From a virus, in the IMG/VR virus record IMGVR_UViG_3300043544_000335, positions 1 through 25,050 of that record: 25,050 nucleotides of DNA. The stretch is one strand, 5' to 3'. A program made the translations under genes and the position numbers. Below the pieces are notes generated by a model, which was not told the origin of the DNA, did not search any database, and was given only the letters and a program-made list of their open reading frames with translations. Positions 19,664-25,050 of this stretch are shown piece after piece (the stretch's first letter is position 1; every line of letters begins with the position of its first letter).

Positions 19664-20671
19664 ATGCCCATACCACAACCAAAACCAGACGAAAAGAAAA
19701 ATGACTTTATCTCAAGATGCATGAGCGACAAGGTAATGGTCAAAGAGTATCCCGACCAGGCCCAAAGATACGCAATTTGCCTCGCGACCTGGCGGAAGGG
19801 AAAAAAGGCGAGGTTCATTTATTACATCAGATGGAAGGCGAACTTCAAATGGGACGCCCTCAAAAAGGTTGTAGAAAAATACCAAACATTGCAGAAGATG
19901 CAGAAAATCTCAATCGAAGAGGGCGGACAATATTGGAGAGTGAGAGTAAAGAGCCCGGACAAGTTTGACGCCCAAAGCTTCCGGATAATCGACCTCAAAG
20001 ACGACGGAAGCATTAGGGCGGTCATAGGATGCCCCAAGGGGCAGTTCAAAAACGGCGTGTGCCAGGTTGGCACCGAAATTCAGGCATACCTTTTTAGGAA
20101 AGAAAGCTTTTCCAAGGAGGATGTGGAGAAATGGATTGAGGAGCACAAGGCGTCGTTGCCGGATTTGCAAAAGGCGGTTTGGACTAGGGACTACATTAAC
20201 AGACTGCCAGATGCCGCCTTCGCTCTAATTCTTCCCGGCGGAGAAAAAGACGAAGAGGGAAAAACCACCCCCCGCTATTTGAGACTCTTGCCTCACCATA
20301 ATATGAATGTGAGGAATGGCTTGGAGCACGATACCGTGGACATACCACACCTCAGAAATGCTCTGGCGAGATTGCCCCAAATCAAGGACATTACGGAAGC
20401 CGACAGGAAGAGGGCATATGAGCATCTCGCAAGACACGCGAGGGCACTTTTGCCAAGTTGGCAAGAAGAAGAAGAGGAAAAGAAGGCTAGGACCGATAAC
20501 GGCGCCTTGGCGGAGCTTAAGAAGATTTTGAAAGATATTGACGAGCTTTACAGGGCGGAACTGGACGCGATGTGGAATGCTGAACCCCAGCATTATCAGA
20601 AACTCGAGAGAAAGCTCGAGGATCTGAGAAAAAGATACCAGGAGCTAAAGGTCAAGATGAAAAAGAGCTAA
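19664..20671 (+). CDS. Head-assembly protein of unknown role
   Basis: 335 residues. The first 55 (DDFISR-like FISRCMSDKVMVKEYPDQAQ, AICLATWRKGKKAR) match a small segment often found next to or fused with prohead proteases. A middle beta-rich part (IRAVIGCPKGQFKNGVCQVG) and LLPHHN...VDIPHLRNALARL follow, and the end is a long charged coiled coil (about 275-335). I recognise no enzyme motif. Position between MuF and protease suggests a capsid or scaffold-related role. AAAGGTC is 17 nt upstream. Confidence 0.55.
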   Translation: MPIPQPKPDEKKNDFISRCMSDKVMVKEYPDQAQRYAICLATWRKGKKARFIYYIRWKANFKWDALKKVVEKYQTLQKMQKISIEEGGQYWRVRVKSPDKFDAQSFRIIDLKDDGSIRAVIGCPKGQFKNGVCQVGTEIQAYLFRKESFSKEDVEKWIEEHKASLPDLQKAVWTRDYINRLPDAAFALILPGGEKDEEGKTTPRYLRLLPHHNMNVRNGLEHDTVDIPHLRNALARLPQIKDITEADRKRAYEHLARHARALLPSWQEEEEEKKARTDNGALAELKKILKDIDELYRAELDAMWNAEPQHYQKLERKLEDLRKRYQELKVKMKKS

Positions 20672-20674
20672 AAT

Positions 20675-22096
20675 ATGCGCCAGCTCAAAAAATCAGTTTC
20701 AATGCCAAACAGCACGCAATTTTTCGTCCCCTTTTCCAAAATTGACAAATACCAGCATATGGTTTACGGGTATGTCTCGACCGAGACAGAGGACTCGCAA
20801 GGAGAGATAGTGGAAAAGGAGGCGATCAGGAAGGCATGGGACGATTATATGAAATTTGCTAACATTCGGGAGATGCACCAACTGAAGGCAGTTGGAGTGA
20901 CCAAGGAGTATGTCCACGATGATATCGGCACTTGGATAGGGGCGAAGATTGTCGACAGAGACGCGTGGGAAAAAATTGTCGAAGGGGTATATAAGGGATT
21001 TTCCATCGGCGGGAAGGTTCTGAAAAAGGTGGGAAATCGGATCAAAGAGCTTATTCTGAACGAAATTAGCATAGTGGACAGGCCCTCAAATCCCGACGCC
21101 GTCTTTCAAATAATCAAAACAGAGAAGGGAAAATTGCAATATGTGAACAAGGTCATTAAAAATCCCGCGAGCAAAGCGGGGACAAAGGTCGATCAGGTTA
21201 TAAAAAACAACATGAGAAAGCAAGACATAAAACCAGAAGAAAAACCAGCTCCAGAAGTTCCCGTTGAACAACCTCAAAATCAACCAGAGGAACAACAGGA
21301 ACCAAAGGAGCAACAAAACCAACCACAAGAAAAGCAAGAGACTCAAGAGTTGACAGAACAAGACATTTTAGAGGCCCTGAATGAACTGAAAGACAATACC
21401 CAAGCGTTGCTTGACGCCATTTCAGAAAGCGAGGATGTTCCAGAGATGCTGATTTACAAACTTGGCAAGATTGTCGAGATGCTCGGTTGGACCATCGAGT
21501 ATCTCGAATCGGAGAACGGAGAAGCCATGCCAGACGAGGAAGAGCCCGAAGAGGAAAATGGAGAGGCAGAAACGCCACAAAACGAAGAAGGAGAATCTGA
21601 AGAGGAAGAATCAGAAGAAAGCGCAGAAGAAAGAAAAAAACCAGCAGAAAGCGCGCAAGCGCAAAACAAAGAAGAAAAAAAGGTCGCAAAAATCGAGGGC
21701 CTTTCAAAGGCCATAAGAGGAAGATTGGAAGAGATAGCCCTCAAGGTTGACGCTCTTAATGCCTCAATTGCTAAAGTAGAGAAGATAGAAAAAGAGGTGT
21801 CTTCTCTAAAAGAGCAATTGGAGGAGATTAAGAGGCAACCAAGGGCATCTAGACCAGTCGCCTCTTACTTGGTCGAGAAAGGAGCCTCGTCCGGTGCTCA
21901 CAAGAGCATTGCAGATGTCGAGCAGGAGCTGAAGAAGATTCAGGCCGAGATCGACAAGACATACGAAGAGGCCAAATCCTTGATTGGAAAGGAAAATCCG
22001 ATCAAGGAGGCGGAATACAAGAGGAAGCTCGAAGATCTCGAAAAGAGATATTTCGAGCAAAAGAGACTTTTAATGGAGCTGAAAAGGCTCCAATAA
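20675..22096 (+). CDS. XkdF-type prohead protease fused to scaffold
   Basis: 473 residues. The protease domain (about 18-150) has YGYVSTETEDSQGEIVEKEA, MHQLKAVG (H68), GVYKGFSIGGKV (S110) and LNEISIVDRPSNPDA, a Peptidase S78-like pattern. A Gln/Pro/Glu linker (188-235), an acidic segment (280-330) and a coiled coil (340-473) make the scaffold. The protease removes scaffold after prohead assembly. The start at 20675 rather than ATG 20702 is favoured by AAAGGTC 21 nt upstream. It lies directly ahead of the capsid gene. Confidence 0.85.
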   Translation: MRQLKKSVSMPNSTQFFVPFSKIDKYQHMVYGYVSTETEDSQGEIVEKEAIRKAWDDYMKFANIREMHQLKAVGVTKEYVHDDIGTWIGAKIVDRDAWEKIVEGVYKGFSIGGKVLKKVGNRIKELILNEISIVDRPSNPDAVFQIIKTEKGKLQYVNKVIKNPASKAGTKVDQVIKNNMRKQDIKPEEKPAPEVPVEQPQNQPEEQQEPKEQQNQPQEKQETQELTEQDILEALNELKDNTQALLDAISESEDVPEMLIYKLGKIVEMLGWTIEYLESENGEAMPDEEEPEEENGEAETPQNEEGESEEEESEESAEERKKPAESAQAQNKEEKKVAKIEGLSKAIRGRLEEIALKVDALNASIAKVEKIEKEVSSLKEQLEEIKRQPRASRPVASYLVEKGASSGAHKSIADVEQELKKIQAEIDKTYEEAKSLIGKENPIKEAEYKRKLEDLEKRYFEQKRLLMELKRLQ

Positions 22097-22136
22097 AGGT
22101 CGGTGAGCATCGGTTTACTTTAAAACGCAACCGAAG

Positions 22137-23153
22137 ATGGAAAACAAAATCGTTGAACCAGAGGTTTTGAAGGCCGTTTTGAACGAAGAGCAAACACTGG
22201 CAATGGTTGCGGAAGCGATTAGAAAAGCCACCGTCACCGCCAATACTTACACCTTCTCTCCAGCCACAAGAAGCATCTTCGTGGCGGAAAACCTTGACCC
22301 GGTGGTGAAGCTGATTGTCCCGACGGCAACTCCCATCAGAAGCCTCTTGCCAAGAAAGACTGGTAGGGGGCAAGCCACAGCTTGGAAGCAATTGACTTCC
22401 AAGTTGAACCCCGGTGCTACCGGCACCAGGATAACATTTGCTGATGGGGGAACACCCAACGAGACAAGCCACACCTTCCAGGTCAAGACCGCCGCTTATA
22501 AGCTTCTTGGCAGGAAGGTGAGTGTTGGATTGATGCACGTGGCAGCTTCCAAAGACTACTTGCCAGTTGAGGAAGAATTGGTAAGAATCAAGACATTGGA
22601 GGTAATGCTTGGAGAGGAGGAATTGATTATCAATGGAGACAGCTCGGTTGACGCCAACGCTTTCGATGGTCTCTTAAAGCAAATTGTCACCAACAGCGGA
22701 ACCTCAACTACCGGGTTCCTGACTGCTAGCGGGGTGGCAGAGCTTGACGAGGCCATCTTCAACGAGGGAGGGGGAGCAACCCACTTGTTCCTCAGTCCTC
22801 GTCAATCAAGGGCGTTGGCAGACGAGCTCCAGGGAACTGGCTCCATTCAGAGGATAATTGTCAGCGATGCAGGAGCTGCGGTTGCAAACCTTCGCGTTGC
22901 ATCCATTATCAGCCCTGTCACCGGCAAGACAATTAACCTCGTAACCTCCCGATATATGGGAGAGTGGGCCATCCTTGGAACTCTCAAGACCGATGCCGGA
23001 GAGAATTGCGTTGAGATGGAGGATTTGATTCCCTTGATCAAGATGGACGTTCCAACAACTACCTTTGCCAAGGATAGCTTCATCGTCGAAGCGACAGTCC
23101 TCAAGCTCATCTACGAGCCCTGGTTCTACAAGATCGGAGGACTCGTGGCATAG
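22137..23153 (+). CDS. Major capsid protein (HK97 fold)
   Basis: 338 residues. The arrangement is that of HK97-like capsids: a short N-arm, AWKQLTSKLNP, beta-rich E-loop (GTRITFADGGTPNETSHTFQ), a helix with LEVMLGEEELIINGDSSVDA, and P-domain/A-domain strands (THLFLSPRQSRALADEL). Order protease-scaffold then capsid is standard. No scaffold delta-domain is fused here because it is in the preceding gene. AAAGGTC lies 35 nt upstream, with a CGGTT/AACCG hairpin (22111-22133) between. A branched terminator-like RNA follows the stop codon. Confidence 0.88.
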   Translation: MENKIVEPEVLKAVLNEEQTLAMVAEAIRKATVTANTYTFSPATRSIFVAENLDPVVKLIVPTATPIRSLLPRKTGRGQATAWKQLTSKLNPGATGTRITFADGGTPNETSHTFQVKTAAYKLLGRKVSVGLMHVAASKDYLPVEEELVRIKTLEVMLGEEELIINGDSSVDANAFDGLLKQIVTNSGTSTTGFLTASGVAELDEAIFNEGGGATHLFLSPRQSRALADELQGTGSIQRIIVSDAGAAVANLRVASIISPVTGKTINLVTSRYMGEWAILGTLKTDAGENCVEMEDLIPLIKMDVPTTTFAKDSFIVEATVLKLIYEPWFYKIGGLVA

Positions 23154-23170
23154 CTGAGGTAACCCTCTGA

Positions 23171-23257
23171 CCGACGGAGTGCGGGGCTCCACCAGTGGAA
23201 CTGGTCCTCCCCTCGGAGGATAAAGCGCCAAACGGAAAACTCCCCGCAATAATTTTT
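23171..23257 (+). terminator. Branched terminator-like RNA after the capsid gene
   Basis: TGCGGGG (23180-23186) pairs with CCCCGCA (23242-23248), enclosing ACCAGT-GGA-ACTGGT (23191-23205) and CCTCC-CCTC-GGAGG (23206-23219). A T7 run lies at 23253-23259 just before the next ATG (23263). It is more complex than an ordinary terminator; it may limit read-through so capsid is made in excess, or be a stable RNA. Confidence 0.65.
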
Positions 23258-23262
23258 TTGCC

Positions 23263-23892
23263 ATGAACTACATCACAGTTGACGAATTCAAAAGCTGGAA
23301 TCCGGAACTCGACTTTTCAGGGGTGGACGACGTCGTCATTTCCGGAATGATTTCTCGGGCTTCGGCGTGGGTCGACAAGTATTTGGGATATAGCCCAATA
23401 GCCGAGGACATCAATGATGAACTCACGCCGGCGATGGCGTCCACCGACTTCGACCTGGTGGTCTTTCCCAGGAAGATTCCCATAATCTCGGTTTCCGGGA
23501 TTAAGCTGAAGCTCGGCACTTACGAGACCGGCCTGGTTTTGGAGGATGCTGACGGAAACAAGACATATGACATACCCGAGCCGAGATACCACATTGTTTT
23601 TCCCTTCCTCGAACTGCAGACGATGGGAAAGGCCGTCTTCAAAAATCTGGCCCAGGTGAGACAGAGGACCTATTTCGTGAAGCTGTCATACAGGGCGGGG
23701 TATGAAACCCTGCCGGACGACATAAAGGATGCAGTAAACCTCGTCACAAAGGACATTTTCGTTAGGCAAAAAAATCCGCTTGGAGTCTCCAGCGTATCAG
23801 AAGGAGGCATTTCCATCTCCTTTGGAAGCGGCGAAAGCAAATTTTTGGAAGGAGCGAAGAGGCTTTTAGAGCCATACGTTAGGAGATACTAA
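23263..23892 (+). CDS. Head-tail connector protein (gp6/gp15-like)
   Basis: 209 residues. MNYITVDEFKSWNPELDFS and the helix MISRASAWVDKYLGY are typical of the HK97 gp6-like connector that forms a ring under the portal. A beta-rich insert (KIPIISVSGIKLKLGTYETG) and helix DDIKDAVNLVTKDIFVRQ follow. Directly after the capsid gene, as expected. No AAAGGTC; the start abuts the preceding U-run. Confidence 0.8.
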   Translation: MNYITVDEFKSWNPELDFSGVDDVVISGMISRASAWVDKYLGYSPIAEDINDELTPAMASTDFDLVVFPRKIPIISVSGIKLKLGTYETGLVLEDADGNKTYDIPEPRYHIVFPFLELQTMGKAVFKNLAQVRQRTYFVKLSYRAGYETLPDDIKDAVNLVTKDIFVRQKNPLGVSSVSEGGISISFGSGESKFLEGAKRLLEPYVRRY

Positions 23893-23893
23893 A

Positions 23894-24232
23894 ATGAGCG
23901 AACTTTTGCTTTATCCCCAAAGGGCCACTCTAAAGAAGCTGTCGCCGGACAGCGCAGACGCCGACAAAGAAGGATATGTTATCTTGGCGTCTGGCATTAA
24001 GATACAGCTCCAGCCGTTGGGGCCGGAATATACGGCATTGATGCCCGAAGGGGAAAGTGGTAAAATGTATAGGGGCATCACGACACATCGGGGCATAAAA
24101 ATAGGGATGATCATAGAGACAGAAGGAACGGCCACAATCCCCGGAATGCAACTAAAGGTGATTGGGGTGGAAGAGTGGAACGGCCCCTTGGGATACATTG
24201 CAAACCTTTCTTTGCTAAAAGCCGCAGACTAA
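23894..24232 (+). CDS. Head-closure (stopper-like) protein
   Basis: 112 residues, all beta-type (LLYPQRATLKKLSPDSADAD, GIKIGMIIETEGTATIPGMQ), consistent with a small beta-barrel stopper/closure protein. The family is inferred from size and place between gp6-like and gp10-like genes. The ATG lies one base after the preceding stop, suggesting coupling. Confidence 0.6.
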   Translation: MSELLLYPQRATLKKLSPDSADADKEGYVILASGIKIQLQPLGPEYTALMPEGESGKMYRGITTHRGIKIGMIIETEGTATIPGMQLKVIGVEEWNGPLGYIANLSLLKAAD

Positions 24233-24237
24233 AAACC

Positions 24238-24702
24238 ATGGCGGATACAGAGATGATAATTGATATAGAGGGAATTGAAGGGCTTGAGAAGAAACTCGGA
24301 GGTTTGGCAAGGGCTATGCCTCAGTTTGAAAGGACGATGGTGAGGGTGACCAACATGATAAGGGACAGCGCCAGGGCCGTGGTGCCGGTTGATACAGGAA
24401 CCCTCAGAAGGTCGATTATAAGCGAGGTAGAGTCGAGCAGGGACAATGTCGTGGGTACCGTCGGGCCGACCGAGCCATACGGCGCTCCGGTCGAGTTCGG
24501 AACGAGGCCGCACTTTCCTCCGGTGGACGCGCTGAAAAGGTGGGCCGAGAAAAGGGGGATGAATCCCTGGGCAGTGGCCCTCGCGATCAGCAGAAGGGGG
24601 ACTAGGCCCAGGCCATACCTTATACCATCGTTTGAAAGGCACAAAGACGACGCCCTAAGAGAGTTTAAAAACGCAATCGATTATTTGCTTGAAACATTAT
24701 GA
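24238..24702 (+). CDS. HK97 gp10-like tail-joining protein
   Basis: 154 residues from ATG 24238; the frame is open to 24175, but that part overlaps the previous gene. Characteristic features are VPVDTGTLRRSI (near 45-56), PYGAPVEFGTRPHFPP and a final FERHKDDALREFKNAI helix, the pattern of HK97 gp10/Phi29-unrelated neck proteins that join head and tail. It overlaps the next gene by 4 bases. Confidence 0.85.
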   Translation: MADTEMIIDIEGIEGLEKKLGGLARAMPQFERTMVRVTNMIRDSARAVVPVDTGTLRRSIISEVESSRDNVVGTVGPTEPYGAPVEFGTRPHFPPVDALKRWAEKRGMNPWAVALAISRRGTRPRPYLIPSFERHKDDALREFKNAIDYLLETL

Positions 24703-25050
24703 GAGATACAATCTTTCAGGCAATTGTAAACATCCTTAAGGGGCTCGATTGCCTCAAGGGAAGCGACGGAACCGTCAGGGTTTACCCATATGAGAGGGCG
24801 ATTCCCGAGGGATATCCGGCGGTGAACGTGGTAAGCACGAGGCTTGAGAGCTCAGTTTTGGACAACGCAAGGGACGTGAGGAGATATTTTTACCTTATCA
24901 GGGTGGTGCAGGAGAAAATTTCGGAAAGCGAAGGAGGCTTCGGGCCCGAGAAGGCAGAAAGGGTAGCCAGACAAAGAGAAGACGAAATTTTGCGGGCGTT
25001 TGACCAAAACAATGACCTGGACGTGGATGGGGTGATTAGGACGCTTCCGG
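24699..25050 (+). CDS. Tail-completion protein, partial (runs off the window)
   Basis: 117 codons visible from ATG 24699, overlapping the previous stop (ATGA). It begins MRDTIFQAIVNILKGLDCLK, then VRVYPYERAIPEGYPAVNVV and RRYFYLIRVVQEKI. This helix-strand-helix pattern after a gp10-like gene resembles tail-completion (gp17/gpU-type) proteins that cap the tail tube. The 3' end lies outside. Confidence 0.6.
   Translation, partial: MRDTIFQAIVNILKGLDCLKGSDGTVRVYPYERAIPEGYPAVNVVSTRLESSVLDNARDVRRYFYLIRVVQEKISESEGGFGPEKAERVARQREDEILRAFDQNNDLDVDGVIRTLP

Noticed and set aside
22002-22538. 178-codon open frame on the - strand
   Set aside because: Antisense to scaffold and capsid genes; Cys/Ser/Leu-rich shadow sequence.
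24175-24237. N-terminal extension of the gp10-like protein
   Set aside because: Overlaps the preceding closure gene; ATG 24238 matches the family start.
1-25050. CRISPR array, insertion sequence or stop-codon recoding
   Set aside because: No regularly spaced repeats or transposase were seen, and all three stop codons end well-supported genes.

Overview
The window is a stretch of a tailed double-stranded DNA bacteriophage or prophage (Caudoviricetes, HK97-fold capsid). Every gene I can support is on the + strand. TAA, TAG and TGA all end genes, so the standard bacterial code applies, and recoded hosts such as Gracilibacteria/Absconditabacteria are unlikely. Most genes prefer AGG/AGA for Arg. 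The host cannot be named from the sequence. A host in a poorly sampled lineage (candidate-phylum or thermophile-like) fits the codon use and the distant look of the proteins, but this is a guess.

Layout. (1) 1-2677: lysis region, with the end of an M23 peptidase, an ATP-grasp enzyme, a holin-like protein, a membrane-anchored lytic transglycosylase and a one-helix membrane protein. (2) 2730-4345: a promoter and six small, closely packed genes of unknown function, two of which are hidden by longer frames. (3) 4347-8115: a promoter, then replication and recombination genes: a winged-helix initiator-like protein with an iteron-like origin candidate inside its gene, an excisionase-like DNA-binding protein, a Cas4/RecB-type nuclease, an SSB-like protein, an HTH/zinc protein and a NinG/HNH-type protein. 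(4) 8053-10345: a self-contained 'moron' cassette with its own consensus promoter, Firmicutes-type Shine-Dalgarno sites, different codon use and a strong terminator. It encodes an exported trypsin-like protease, a second Cas4-type nuclease, an HExxH metalloprotein and a helical protein. A tRNA-like element follows. (5) 10495-11775: an AT-rich ParB/DNA-methylase gene. (6) 11838-16949: small and large terminase, then a methyltransferase, a glycosyltransferase and several zinc-ribbon proteins. (7) 16946-25050: a promoter with a structured attenuator-like leader, then portal, MuF-type head protein, a head-assembly protein, XkdF-type protease-scaffold, major capsid protein and four connector/tail-joining genes, the last cut by the window edge.

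The most unusual signal is a 7-base motif, AAAGGTC, about 16-21 nt upstream of the start codon of many genes (19 starts with an exact copy within 36 nt, plus near-matches). It replaces a Shine-Dalgarno site there. After three promoters it lies just 9-10 nt past the -10 box, so those mRNAs should begin almost at the motif. It is absent from the moron cassette and most translationally coupled late genes. I read it as a start-associated sequence used in translation initiation or gene-level regulation. Other notable signals are a 24-bp palindrome present twice between this motif and a start codon, the mutually exclusive hairpins before the portal gene, a branched terminator-like RNA after the capsid gene, and an origin candidate inside the initiator gene.
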